A stretch of DNA of 64,000 bases from assembly GCA_937952305.1 (NCBI GenBank), contig CALFZO010000108.1:1-64000 (forward strand). Direction: 5' to 3'. Made by a program: the position numbers and the translations under genes. This DNA comes from an uncultured Anaerolineales bacterium (GTDB lineage: Bacteria; Chloroflexota; Anaerolineae; Anaerolineales; UBA6663). The notes under the pieces are model-generated. The model saw only the letters and a program-made list of their open reading frames with translations, had not been told where the DNA came from and ran no database searches. This document shows positions 26,716 to 35,081 of the stretch, in pieces (the first letter of the stretch is position 1; every line of letters starts with the position of its first letter).

Positions 26716-27687
26716 ATGGATTACACGCAACTGGGCCGCACCGGCCTCAAAGTCAGCCGGCTGTGCCTGGGCACCATGAACTTCGGCCCGCACACCAGCG
26801 AAGCCGACAGCTTTGCGATCATGGACCGGGCCTTGGAACTCGGCCTCAACTTCTTTGACACCGCCAACGTCTACGGTTGGAAGCTGGGCGAAGGCATCAC
26901 CGAGCAGATCGTCGGGCGGTGGTTCGCGCAGGGCGGCGGCCGGCGCGAGAAAGTGGTGCTGGCGACGAAGGTCTTCGGCCGGATGGGCGAGTGGCCGAAC
27001 GAGGCGCGCCTGTCGGCGCTGCACATCCGGCGGGCCTGCGACGCCAGCCTGAAGCGGCTCAAGACCGACCACCTCGACCTGTACCAGATGCACCACGTCG
27101 ACCGGGCCACACCCTGGGACGAAATCTGGCAGGCCATGGAGACGCTGGTGCAGCAGGGCAAGGTGGTGTACGTCGGCAGCAGCAATTTCGCCGGCTGGCA
27201 CCTGGCCCGCGCCCAGGAGAGCGCCCGCGCCCGCCATTTCCTGGGGTTGGTGAGTGAGCAGAGCTTGTACAACCTCAGTGACCGCATGATCGAACTGGAG
27301 GTCATCCCGGCCTGTCGCGAATACGGCCTGGGCCTGATCCCGTGGAGCCCGCTGGCGGGCGGGCTGCTGGGCGGAGCGCTGGCCAAGGCCAAGGACGGCC
27401 GGCGCGCGCGCGAGGGCGTGCGCGAAGCTCTCCAGAAGCACGCCGCCCAGGTGAAGGGGTATGAGGCCCTGTGCCGCAAGCTGGGCGAGAAGCCCGCCGA
27501 TGTGGCCCTGGCCTGGCTGCTGCACAACCCGGCCGTCACCGCCCCGATCATCGGCCCGCGCACACTGGCGCAACTAGACGGGAGCCTGCGCGCGCTCAAG
27601 CTCAAGCTTTCCCAAGCGACGCTCAAGCAGTTGGACACGCTCTGGCCCGGCCCGGGCGGCGAGGCGCCGGAAGCCTACGCCTGGTGA
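26716..27687 (+). CDS. Aldo/keto reductase
   Basis: The protein has 323 residues. The catalytic tetrad is visible: Asp in NFFDTANVYG with Tyr, Lys in VVLATKVFG and His in DLYQMHHVD. GLIPWSPLAGGLL and APIIGPRTLAQLDGSL mark the NADP-binding C-terminal half. It resembles the YghZ/Tas-type group with the long loop. It has a clear ribosome site (CAGGAGGCGACG). It reduces an aldehyde or ketone with NADPH; substrate unknown. Confidence 0.9.
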   Translation: MDYTQLGRTGLKVSRLCLGTMNFGPHTSEADSFAIMDRALELGLNFFDTANVYGWKLGEGITEQIVGRWFAQGGGRREKVVLATKVFGRMGEWPNEARLSALHIRRACDASLKRLKTDHLDLYQMHHVDRATPWDEIWQAMETLVQQGKVVYVGSSNFAGWHLARAQESARARHFLGLVSEQSLYNLSDRMIELEVIPACREYGLGLIPWSPLAGGLLGGALAKAKDGRRAREGVREALQKHAAQVKGYEALCRKLGEKPADVALAWLLHNPAVTAPIIGPRTLAQLDGSLRALKLKLSQATLKQLDTLWPGPGGEAPEAYAW

Positions 27688-27717
27688 GGGTGGAGCGCTC
27701 ACTCCGTCCGGCAACAC

Positions 27718-27750
27718 AAAACCCCGGCCAGATCGGCCGGGGTTTTGTTT
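27718..27750 (+). terminator. Rho-independent terminator after the aldo/keto reductase
   Basis: A perfect 12-base-pair stem (27718-27729 with 27735-27746), a 5-base loop and a T-rich end. The A-run on the other side makes it potentially bidirectional, so it could also end the small minus-strand gene at 27896. Confidence 0.88.
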
Positions 27751-27895
27751 GCGGCGCCGCCGAACGGCGGGCCGCGGCAGTGATTCAATTGTCGGGCCGG
27801 CGCCCCGGGGAATCCTAACGGGCGCTAGTTCGTGGGCGCGCGCCGCCTGGAATCAACCAGGTCACCCGCGCCGCACGGCCGAGGCGGGGACGCGG

Positions 27896-28090
27896 TCAGT
27901 TGACCGACGCCTGCGAATCGACGCTCAGGTCGTTCAGCACGCGCTTCAGGTGCGCTTCGTTGCGCTTCAGGGCGGACTTGTACTCGTAGTTGTCGGTGTG
28001 GCTGACCTCGACACGCAAATCCGACAGGAAGCACTGTAGCGCGTCCTGCAGCACAACCGCTTCGTCGTGGGTGAGATCGATGTGGTACAT
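27896..28090 (-). CDS. Small conserved-type acidic/helical protein (64 aa)
   Basis: The start at 28090 follows an AAGGA ribosome site and gives 64 residues (MYHIDLTHDEAVVLQDALQ...). The layout, a short beta start LT-DEA followed by two amphipathic helices with SDLRVEVSHTD and LKRNEAHLKRVL, recalls a small, widespread family of uncharacterised bacterial proteins. A longer in-frame start upstream would add an implausible N-terminus containing the leader sequence. It is divergent from dihydrolipoyl dehydrogenase. Function unknown. Confidence 0.65.
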   Translation of the reverse strand: MYHIDLTHDEAVVLQDALQCFLSDLRVEVSHTDNYEYKSALKRNEAHLKRVLNDLSVDSQASVN

Positions 28091-28099
28091 GGCCTGTCC

Positions 28100-28127
28100 T
28101 TTTTTTGGCCCGGCCCCGGCAAAAAAA
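28100..28127 (-). promoter_or_regulatory. T7-GC-A7 symmetrical leader element of the small gene
   Basis: Seven T residues, a 14-base GC core and seven A residues form a symmetrical unit directly upstream of the ribosome site of the 64-residue protein. It could fold as an RNA hairpin next to the ribosome site, or act as a terminator for antisense transcription. Confidence 0.35.
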
Positions 28128-28342
28128 TGAGCGCGGGTTTCGCAGCAAACTATCAAAAACGGCCACCTGCTTGCAGTACCAAATGTCACTGGATCACCTG
28201 TGATTCCGGTGTTTCACCTTCTTCTGTGATATGGCCCAAATGGGGGTGTGGTCCTGACGTCGGTGTCTGGGGGAGCGCCGAAGGTCGGATGATTCTTGGT
28301 ACAATGCCGGTTGCTGAATCTCCTGACAAATGAGGAAACCTC

Positions 28343-29740
28343 ATGGCTGATCAATATGATGTCGTCGTCGTGGGCGCCGGACCGGGAGGCTATATCTGCG
28401 CGATTCGCGCGGCGCAGCTCGGGCAGAAGGTGGCCATCGTCGACAAGGAATGGCTGGGCGGTGTCTGCCTGAACGTCGGCTGCATCCCGTCCAAGGCCTT
28501 GCTGAAGAACGCCGAAGTCGCCGAGCTTCTGCGGCATGGCGGCAAGGATTTCGGTTTTGCGTTTGACAACCTCAAGCTGGATTTCGCGGCCGCCGTCAAG
28601 CGCTCGCGCCAGGTGTCCACCCGGCTGACCAAGGGCGTCGACTTCCTGATGCGCAAGAACAAGATCGACGTGCACCTGGGTTCGGCCGCGCTGACCAGCC
28701 CCACCGCCGTGGTGGTGACGGCCAAGGACGGCGCCCAGAAGACGCTCGCGACCAAGCACGTGGTCATCGCGACTGGCGCCAGCGTGGCGCTGTTCGGCGG
28801 CGTGCAGCCGGACGGACGCAAAGTGCTGACATACCGGGATGCCATCCTGCAGGAGAAGCTGCCACAGTCCGTGATCATCATCGGCGGCGGCGCCATCGGC
28901 TGCGAATTCGCCACGATCTGGAACGCCTACGGCGCCAAGGTCACAATCGTGGAGATGCTGCCCAGCTTGCTGCCGCGCGAGGACGAAGAGGTCAGCGCCG
29001 AGCTGGGCAAACAGTTCAACAAGGCCGGCGTCAACGTCCGGACCGGGACGAAATTCGAGGGCCTGGACGCCTCCGGCGACCTGGTGAAGGTGACGGTCAG
29101 CGGCGCCAAAGGCAGCGAGGTCCTGGAGGCCGAGCAGGTGCTGTGGGCGCCCGGCTTCCGCCCGAATGCGGCCAACCTCGGCCTGGAGGCCCTCGGCGTG
29201 AAGCTGGAGCGCGGCGCCGTGGTGGTCGATGAGCGTCAGGCGACAAACGTGCCCGGTATCTGGGCGATCGGCGACGTGACCGCCAAGCTGATGCTGGCGC
29301 ACGTGGCCTCCGCCCAAGCGATTGTGTGCGCCGAGAACATCGCCGGCCAGCACAGCGTGGCCCTGAATTACCCGGCCATGCCGCGCGCCACCTACTGCCA
29401 CCCGCAGGTGGCGTCGTTCGGCCTGACGGAGAAGGAGGCGCGCGAGCAGGGCCACACCCTCAAGGTCGCCAAGTACCCGTTCCAGGCCAACGGCAAGGCG
29501 CTGGGCATCGGCCAGTACCAAGGCTTCCTCAAGATCGTCGCCGACGCCAAGTACGGCGAGATCCTGGGCGCGCACCTGATCGGCCCGGAAGTGACCGAGT
29601 TGCTGCCGGAGTTCACGCTGGCGCACAACATGGAGCTGACGGTGGAGGAGCTGGCGCATAACGTGCACGCCCACCCGTCGCTGTCGGAAGTGATCATGGA
29701 GGCCGCGCACGGCCTGGTGGGCGGCTACCTCACTATCTAG
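28343..29740 (+). CDS. lpdA: Dihydrolipoyl dehydrogenase
   Basis: The protein has 465 residues, full length. FAD motif VVGAGPGGYICAIRAAQLG is at the N-terminus, and the redox disulfide is in GGVCLNVGCIPSKALL (Cys-x4-Cys). The NAD-binding motif is IIGGGAIGCEFA, IWAIGDVT binds FAD, and the C-terminal active-site His-Glu pair is in HNVHAHPSLSEVIMEA. This is the E3 subunit of 2-oxoacid dehydrogenase or glycine cleavage complexes. No E1/E2 genes are adjacent. TACAAT at 28300-28305 is a plausible -10 box, giving a leader of about 30 bases. Confidence 0.92.
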   Translation: MADQYDVVVVGAGPGGYICAIRAAQLGQKVAIVDKEWLGGVCLNVGCIPSKALLKNAEVAELLRHGGKDFGFAFDNLKLDFAAAVKRSRQVSTRLTKGVDFLMRKNKIDVHLGSAALTSPTAVVVTAKDGAQKTLATKHVVIATGASVALFGGVQPDGRKVLTYRDAILQEKLPQSVIIIGGGAIGCEFATIWNAYGAKVTIVEMLPSLLPREDEEVSAELGKQFNKAGVNVRTGTKFEGLDASGDLVKVTVSGAKGSEVLEAEQVLWAPGFRPNAANLGLEALGVKLERGAVVVDERQATNVPGIWAIGDVTAKLMLAHVASAQAIVCAENIAGQHSVALNYPAMPRATYCHPQVASFGLTEKEAREQGHTLKVAKYPFQANGKALGIGQYQGFLKIVADAKYGEILGAHLIGPEVTELLPEFTLAHNMELTVEELAHNVHAHPSLSEVIMEAAHGLVGGYLTI

Positions 29741-29847
29741 GTGGTTCATCCGCCAAATGGGAGGAGGTCGTCCCGGCGAAGGCCGGGACCCAGAAGCGGC
29801 GCTGCCTGGGCATGACGAAAAGCGGTAGGACTTGCCGGATGAACCAC
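29741..29847. repeat. MITE-like palindromic element of 107 bases
   Basis: The 16-base terminal inverted repeats GTGGTTCATCCGCCAA (29741-29756) and TTGCCGGATGAACCAC (29832-29847) match with one mismatch. Inside is a perfect internal hairpin GTCCCGGC-GAAG-GCCGGGAC (29771-29790). The element begins directly after the lpdA stop codon. The internal CCCGGCGAAGGCCGGGACCC sequence resembles dispersed repeats found in many bacterial genomes. No transposase is encoded. Confidence 0.65.
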
Positions 29848-30295
29848 TTTGCCCCGGAGCGGGGACCTAATGGCTGCTGAAGACCTGGCGACTGCGGTCG
29901 CCCTGCTGGCCAAGGGCGGCGCCAGCGTGCCGGTGGAGCATCTGACCGGCCCGCGCTGAGCCCGGCGTTTTCTGGACACTGACCATGCCTCTCGCTTCGG
30001 TCCGCCGGCCTTGGCCGGCGGCGGCGCTGTCCGCGCCCAATCCGTGCCGGCCGAACACGTTCACGCGCTGCAACAGGCCTGGCTTCCATTGGGCCGGCCG
30101 GCTGGGCGGCCTGCTCGCCGTCACCGCGCGCTCGGCGGGCGCGCGCAGCGAGGCTGTTCGCCGCCCCGCCTTGCCGACCCGGCCTCCGGACGGCTGCCAG
30201 CCGGCGCAGGCCGGCTTATTCCTGGACGATGGCGCGCGCCTGACCGCCCACGACGCGGCGAGCGCCAATCTGCCTGAGCCGGCCGGCCCGGTCTG
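29848..30295. other. Intergenic region, no convincing gene
   Basis: About 450 bases between the palindromic element and the glycosyltransferase gene. Open frames exist on both strands but have arginine/alanine-rich composition without recognisable motifs. A 29-codon frame at 29870-29959 (MAAEDLATAVALLAKGG...) has plausible protein-like composition but no ribosome site. It may contain remnants of a decayed gene. Confidence 0.4.
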
Positions 30296-32326
30296 GTGGT
30301 GAACACGCCGGCCTGGCCCTCCACCCGTTGGACCTGGCTCGTGGCCGCGGCTTTGCTGGCGGCCGCGGCCGGGTTGCGCTTCTGGGCGCTGACCGCGCTC
30401 CCGAACACGGCCTGGGTGGACGAAGCCTGGTTCGAGGTCCGCGCGCGCGAGGTGCTCCAGGGCATCAACGTCCTGCCGACGGCGGACCCGGTTTTCGCCA
30501 GCGGCAACTCCCCCTTCCAGATGTACGTCACCGCCGCCGTGCAGGCGGCCGGCGCCCCCGCCGCCTATTCTTCGCGCTGGGTCTCGGCCGCGGCCGGGAC
30601 GCTGGCGGTGGCGGCGGGCGGCGGGTTGCTGTGGGTGTTGTTCGCGGATTGGCCGGCCGAGCAGCGCCGGCTGGCGGCCCTGGCCAGCCTCGCCTTCCTG
30701 ACGCCGCTCTTCACAGCCGTCCTCTATAGCCGCGATGGCACCCAGAATTCGGGCTGCCTGCTGTGGACCACGTTCGTGCTGTTGGGGTTGGAACGGATGC
30801 TCGGGGACGCGGCGCTGGCCGCCGCCCGGCCCCGTTTGGGCTGGGCCCTCTTCACCGGGCTGGCTCTGGCAGTCGCCCTGACCACGTACGAAGCCGCGCT
30901 GGCGCTGCCGCTCGTGGTCGGCGCCTATGCCGGAGTGCGCGCCCTGGCCGGCGGCCCGGCATCGCGGGTCCGCGTCTTAACATTGACTGCCGTCAGCGGC
31001 CTGGCCGCGCTGCTGGCCTTCGCGCCTTTGCTCGTCCACTACTGGCAGCATCCCGAAGTCGTTCTGACCCGGCTGACTGTCACCCAGGACCTGAGCAGGG
31101 CCACCGGCTGGGAGCGGCTGCTGCGCCCGCTGCTCGGGCTGGCGCAGGTCTGGTGGGGCGTGGTGGGCCAGGGCGATCAACTCATCGGCCAGAACCTGGT
31201 CGGCCGGCCGTTGCTGGACCCCTTCCTGGCGGCCCTGCTGGCCATGGGCGCGGCCGCTTCTGCGCGGGCGGTCCGCCGTTCGGCGGCGGCGCAACTGCTG
31301 TGGGTGGCCGCCCTGGGCTTGTCGCTGCCGGCGGCGGTCACGGCCCACCCGCCCGCCTTCGGCCGGATGCTGCCGCTGCTGCCGGCCCTGGCCGGCTGGG
31401 TGGTTTGGGGGACGCTCACGCTGTGGCGCTGGGCGGCGCGGATCCCGTGGCGCGGCCGGTTGGCGGCCGGACTCCTGGCCGTGGGCTATCTCGCGGCCGG
31501 CGCCTGGTCCGTCCACAATTACTTCTTCGTCTGGGCGCATGATCCGCGCCTGTTTGACGCGCGCCAGGTGGGGGCGCGGCAAGTGGGTGAATGGGCGCTC
31601 GCTCAGGCGGCCGTCGGCGATGTGCTGGTCTCGCCGCAATCCCAGCCGCTGGTGTATTACACCCTGCGCGTCCTGCTCGAGGGGACACCGGCGCAGACCT
31701 GGGACGCCGCCCCGGAGTGTTTCCCGTACGCGCACGCCCGGCCCACGCCCACGGCTTACGGGCTGATCACGGCGCTGGGTTACGACGCCCTGCCGCTGCT
31801 GAAGGCGGCGTATCCGTCCGGCGTCGAGACCGGGCAGGTGATGCATCCGGGCGGCTTCGCCTATGCCGTCTTTTTTGAAGTCCCGGCCGGCGCCCCCGCC
31901 CCGGTGCCGGCCCGGCCGCTGGCTATCGGCTTCCAGAATGGCCTGCGCCTGGAGGGCCTGGACGCGCCCGCTCAGGCGCGGCCCGGCGAGACCGTGGCCG
32001 TGCGCCTGCATTGGGCGGCGGCTGGGCCATTGCCGCCCGTCACCGGTTTCGTCCACCTGGGCCGCGGCCGTGACAGCCAGCCCATGATCGGGCAGAGCGA
32101 CGCGCCCGTGTGCGCGGCCTTTTCGCCGGAGCGCTGGCGCTCTGGCTATCGCTATCTCGAGACGCGTTCGGTGACGCTGGCGGCCGATGCACCGCCCGGC
32201 GCCTATGATCTCCGCGTCGGCGTCTACGATCCGGTCAGCGGCGCGCGTGTGGCCGTCACGGCCGGCGCCGCCCGCGTGGAAGATGAGCGTGTCATCGTCC
32301 AAGCTTTTGAGGTGAGTGCGCCATGA
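30296..32326 (+). CDS. Membrane glycosyltransferase, GT39/ArnT-like
   Basis: The protein has 676 residues with a GTG start. About eleven to twelve membrane helices occupy the first 430 residues, followed by an extracytoplasmic domain. The first large loop carries NTAWVDEAWFEVRAREVL with the Asp-Glu pair typical of polyprenyl-phosphate sugar-using glycosyltransferases (PMT/ArnT superfamily). The C-terminal domain (about residues 540-676) is beta-rich. It would transfer a sugar from a lipid carrier to a protein or glycan outside the membrane. It overlaps the thioesterase gene by ATGA. Acceptor unknown. Confidence 0.75.
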   Translation: MVNTPAWPSTRWTWLVAAALLAAAAGLRFWALTALPNTAWVDEAWFEVRAREVLQGINVLPTADPVFASGNSPFQMYVTAAVQAAGAPAAYSSRWVSAAAGTLAVAAGGGLLWVLFADWPAEQRRLAALASLAFLTPLFTAVLYSRDGTQNSGCLLWTTFVLLGLERMLGDAALAAARPRLGWALFTGLALAVALTTYEAALALPLVVGAYAGVRALAGGPASRVRVLTLTAVSGLAALLAFAPLLVHYWQHPEVVLTRLTVTQDLSRATGWERLLRPLLGLAQVWWGVVGQGDQLIGQNLVGRPLLDPFLAALLAMGAAASARAVRRSAAAQLLWVAALGLSLPAAVTAHPPAFGRMLPLLPALAGWVVWGTLTLWRWAARIPWRGRLAAGLLAVGYLAAGAWSVHNYFFVWAHDPRLFDARQVGARQVGEWALAQAAVGDVLVSPQSQPLVYYTLRVLLEGTPAQTWDAAPECFPYAHARPTPTAYGLITALGYDALPLLKAAYPSGVETGQVMHPGGFAYAVFFEVPAGAPAPVPARPLAIGFQNGLRLEGLDAPAQARPGETVAVRLHWAAAGPLPPVTGFVHLGRGRDSQPMIGQSDAPVCAAFSPERWRSGYRYLETRSVTLAADAPPGAYDLRVGVYDPVSGARVAVTAGAARVEDERVIVQAFEVSAP

Positions 32327-32748
32327 CGACCTTCCGTTTCTCGACGCCGCTGGCGGTGCGCTACGCCGACCTGGACGCCCAGGGGCACGTCAACAACGCG
32401 ACCTACTTCACCTACATGGAGCAAGGCCGTTTCGAGTACATGGTGGCGGTCGGGCTGTGGCAGCCCGGCCAGGATTTCCTCTCGGTGGGCACGATCGTGG
32501 CCGAGGCCACCTGCACCTACAAGCGCCCGATCCTGCTTGGTCAGACCGTGGACGTGGCCGTGCGCACGACGCGCCTCGGCACCAAGAGCGCGCTCATGGC
32601 GTATCGCCTGACCGTGCAGGGCGAGGAAGCGGCCACCGGCCGGTCCGTACAGGTCTCGTACGATTACCAGGCCAACCGCTCTGTCCCCATCCCGGACGAA
32701 TGGCGGCGCAAGATCGCGCTCTTCGAAGGCGACAGCCTCGAACAGTAG
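32323..32748 (+). CDS. Acyl-CoA thioesterase, 4-hydroxybenzoyl-CoA type hotdog fold
   Basis: The protein has 141 residues. The N-terminal motif VRYADLDAQGHVNNATYFTYMEQGR contains the catalytic Asp and the GHVNN signature of the 4HBT/YbgC thioesterase family. Length is typical for a single hotdog domain. Its ATG overlaps the stop of the glycosyltransferase, so the two are translationally coupled. It hydrolyses an acyl-CoA; chain specificity is unknown. Confidence 0.87.
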   Translation: MTTFRFSTPLAVRYADLDAQGHVNNATYFTYMEQGRFEYMVAVGLWQPGQDFLSVGTIVAEATCTYKRPILLGQTVDVAVRTTRLGTKSALMAYRLTVQGEEAATGRSVQVSYDYQANRSVPIPDEWRRKIALFEGDSLEQ

Positions 32749-32775
32749 CCGTCCCCGACGCTCAAAACTACACAA

Positions 32776-32797
32776 ACCTACAGCGGCCGCTGTAGGT
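32776..32797. promoter_or_regulatory. 22-base perfect palindrome upstream of the PucC-like gene
   Basis: CCTACAGCGGCCGCTGTAGG (32777-32796) extends by one base on each side to a perfect 22-base palindrome. No T-run follows, so it is more likely an operator for a dimeric regulator of the downstream carrier gene than a terminator. Confidence 0.5.
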
Positions 32798-32831
32798 AAT
32801 GCTGATAGGATTTATCCGGTCAACTGGCTGG

Positions 32832-34163
32832 ATGAAATCTATGCTGCGTCGTTACCTGCAAATCGGCTTATTGCACGTGGCTCTGGCGCTGACGGCGCTC
32901 CCCGTGGACAGCACGCTCAACCGAGTCATGATCAAGGAGCTGGGCGTGCCGGCGACGCTGGCGGCGCTGCTCGTCTCGCTGCCCTATCTCTTCGCGCCGA
33001 TCCAGATCGCGCTGGGTTCGTTCGCGGACCGACACCCGGTGGCCGGGCGGCGGCGCACGCCCTACATTCTGGTCGGCCTGTTGTTGAGCGTCCTCGGTGT
33101 GGCGGCCGCGCCGGCCGCGATCCTGACCTTGCCGGCCGACCGCGGCCTGGGCATCGCGTTGAGCCTGGCCGCGTTTGGCGCGTGGGGTCTCGGCTTCAAC
33201 TTCGCCACCGCTTCCTACTTCGCGCTGGCCTCGGAGTTGTTCGGCGAACAGCGCCGCAGCCGGGCCGTGGCCGTGATGTACTTCATGATGATCGTGACCA
33301 TGATCGGCATGGGCCTCGCCGTGAGCCGCCTGATGGAGCCGTATTCGCCGGAGGCTCTCACCCGCGCAGTGTGGCTGGCGGCCGGCGCGGCCCTGGTGGC
33401 CGGCACGCTGGGCCTCGTCGGTCTGGAGCCGGCCGTCCGGGCGGCGCCGGGCCTGCGCGGCAGCCGGTTCGCCGGCGTCTTCCGCCAGGCCCTGCGCGAT
33501 ATTCAGACGGCGCTGAGCGCGCATCCGCAGGCCCGGACCTTCTTCGTCTATCTGCTCATCCTGCTGGCCGCCGTCCTGGGCCAGGACGTGATCCTGGAGC
33601 CGTACGCGGCGCAGGCCTTTAATATGCCGGTCGGCCAGACCACGCGGCTGACTTCCTTGTACGGCGTCTGTTTCCTGGTGGCGCTGGTCCTGGCGGCCGC
33701 GGCCGAGCGTTTCCTGAGCAAGCGGCGCGTGGCGCAAGTGGGCGCCTTCGGGGGGATAGCCGCCTTCGCGCTGATCGCGGTCAGCGGCCCACTGGGGCAG
33801 GTCGGTCTGTTTTACCTGGGCGTCGTGCTGCTGGGCCTGGCCATCGGCCTGGCCACCGTCTCCAACCACTCTTTGATGCTCGATATGACCACGCCCGAGA
33901 ACGTCGGCCTGTTCATCGGCGCGTGGGGCATGGCCACCTCGCTGGCGCGGCTGGCAGGCTCGCTGCTGGGCGGCTCGCTGCGCGATGTGGTGGCGGCCGC
34001 CACCGGCGATCTGCTGACCGGGTACGTGCTGGTGTTCGGGACAGACGCGCTGCTGCTGCTGGCTTCGCTGCTGCTGCTGCGTCGGGTGGAGGTCGGGCAG
34101 TTCCGGCGCCGGGCCGATCAGCCGGGCGTGGTGGAGCAGCTGGCGCTGGCGCGCGAGGCGTAG
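32832..34163 (+). CDS. PucC/BCH2-family MFS transporter
   Basis: The start at 32832 or 32841 gives a standard N-terminus (MKSMLRRYLQIGLLHVALAL); an upstream ATG at 32799 is also in frame. The protein has about 443 residues and twelve membrane helices. STLNRVMIKELGVPATLAALL, RHPVAGRRRTPYILVG and the late MLDMTTPENVGLFIGAWGMA are characteristic of the PucC (BCD) family, known from light-harvesting complex assembly in phototrophs and related carriers. No photosynthesis gene is in the window. The gene is preceded by a 22-base palindrome. Confidence 0.82.
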   Translation: MKSMLRRYLQIGLLHVALALTALPVDSTLNRVMIKELGVPATLAALLVSLPYLFAPIQIALGSFADRHPVAGRRRTPYILVGLLLSVLGVAAAPAAILTLPADRGLGIALSLAAFGAWGLGFNFATASYFALASELFGEQRRSRAVAVMYFMMIVTMIGMGLAVSRLMEPYSPEALTRAVWLAAGAALVAGTLGLVGLEPAVRAAPGLRGSRFAGVFRQALRDIQTALSAHPQARTFFVYLLILLAAVLGQDVILEPYAAQAFNMPVGQTTRLTSLYGVCFLVALVLAAAAERFLSKRRVAQVGAFGGIAAFALIAVSGPLGQVGLFYLGVVLLGLAIGLATVSNHSLMLDMTTPENVGLFIGAWGMATSLARLAGSLLGGSLRDVVAAATGDLLTGYVLVFGTDALLLLASLLLLRRVEVGQFRRRADQPGVVEQLALAREA

Positions 34164-34255
34164 GCGCGGCGCCGGCCGGGGGTGAGACCGTGAGCGGGCG
34201 CGCCGGTTTCAAACCGAGCGCCGCCCGCTTTCACGTCGGTCCACGGCAACTTTGC

Positions 34256-34261
34256 TACAAT
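34256..34261 (+). promoter_or_regulatory. -10 hexamer TACAAT, 7 bases before a start codon
   Basis: TACAAT is followed by GCCCCTG and the ATG at 34269, matching the leaderless arrangement seen at other genes here. An in-frame ATG at 34260 overlaps the hexamer and is therefore unlikely to be the start. Confidence 0.5.
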
Positions 34262-34268
34262 GCCCCTG

Positions 34269-35069
34269 ATGATCCCCCAAGACTATCACATGCACACGGA
34301 ATACTCCGTGGACAGCAAAACGCCGATGGAAGTGATGTGCCTGAGCGCCGTCGAGAAGGGCATCCCGGAAATCGGCTTCACCGAGCATCACGATCTGCAC
34401 GCCGACGAGTGGCCGCGCGATTGGTTCAAGCCCAAGCCCTGGTTCCTGGAGCTGCGCCGCTGCCGCGAGATCTTCGACGGCGAGCTGACCATCCGCGCCG
34501 GCGTCGAGATCGGTGAGCCGCACCTGTTCCCGGACGAGACGCGCGCGCTGCTAGCCGCCCACCCCTTTGACTACGCGTTGGGCTCGCTGCACTGGGTCGG
34601 CCGCGCCAACATCTTCGACAAGGCCTACTTCCAGCGCCCCGCCGATGAAGCTTATCGCGAGTTCTTCATTGAGCTGGAGCGCATGACGCGCCTGGGCGGC
34701 TTCGATATCCTCAGCCACTTCGACGTGCCGGTGCGCACCGGTTTCAGCGTCTACGGCAGCTACGACCCGACGCGCTACGAGGACGTCATCCGGCCGGTGC
34801 TGCGCAACTGCATCGAGCACGGGATCGCGCTGGACATCAACACCTCGGCGATGCGCGGCCGCGCCAAGGTCCTCAACCCGGGCGTCGAAATCCTGCGCTG
34901 GTACGTGGAGCTGGGCGGCCAACGGGTGACGCTCGGCTCGGACGCCCATCACCCGGACCACATCGGCCTACACCTGGACCAGGCCCTGGCCGCCGTCCGG
35001 GCCGCCGGCCTGACCCATCTGACCTTCTTCGAAAAGCGGAAGCCGCGCCTGGTTCCTATACCGGCCTGA
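34269..35069 (+). CDS. PHP-domain phosphatase, histidinol-phosphatase-like
   Basis: The protein has 266 residues. Metal-binding motifs of the PHP family are visible: DYHMHTEYSVD at the N-terminus, FTEHHDLH near residue 39, GVEIGEP near residue 80, ILSHFDVP near residue 152 and a late GSDAHHPDHIG. This matches the HisJ/HisK-type histidinol-phosphatases, which remove phosphate from histidinol phosphate. No other his genes are nearby, so another phosphoester is possible. Confidence 0.83.
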   Translation: MIPQDYHMHTEYSVDSKTPMEVMCLSAVEKGIPEIGFTEHHDLHADEWPRDWFKPKPWFLELRRCREIFDGELTIRAGVEIGEPHLFPDETRALLAAHPFDYALGSLHWVGRANIFDKAYFQRPADEAYREFFIELERMTRLGGFDILSHFDVPVRTGFSVYGSYDPTRYEDVIRPVLRNCIEHGIALDINTSAMRGRAKVLNPGVEILRWYVELGGQRVTLGSDAHHPDHIGLHLDQALAAVRAAGLTHLTFFEKRKPRLVPIPA

Positions 35070-35081
35070 CGGCTGTTTGGC

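Noticed and set aside
28193..28204. Small inverted repeat ATCACCTGTGAT between the 64-residue gene and lpdA
   Set aside because: Short (5 bases per arm) and not repeated in a clear arrangement, so too weak to call an operator.
29985..30302. Possible small gene upstream of the glycosyltransferase
   Set aside because: No ribosome site, no motif and a composition like random GC-rich sequence. It is kept only as part of the intergenic description.
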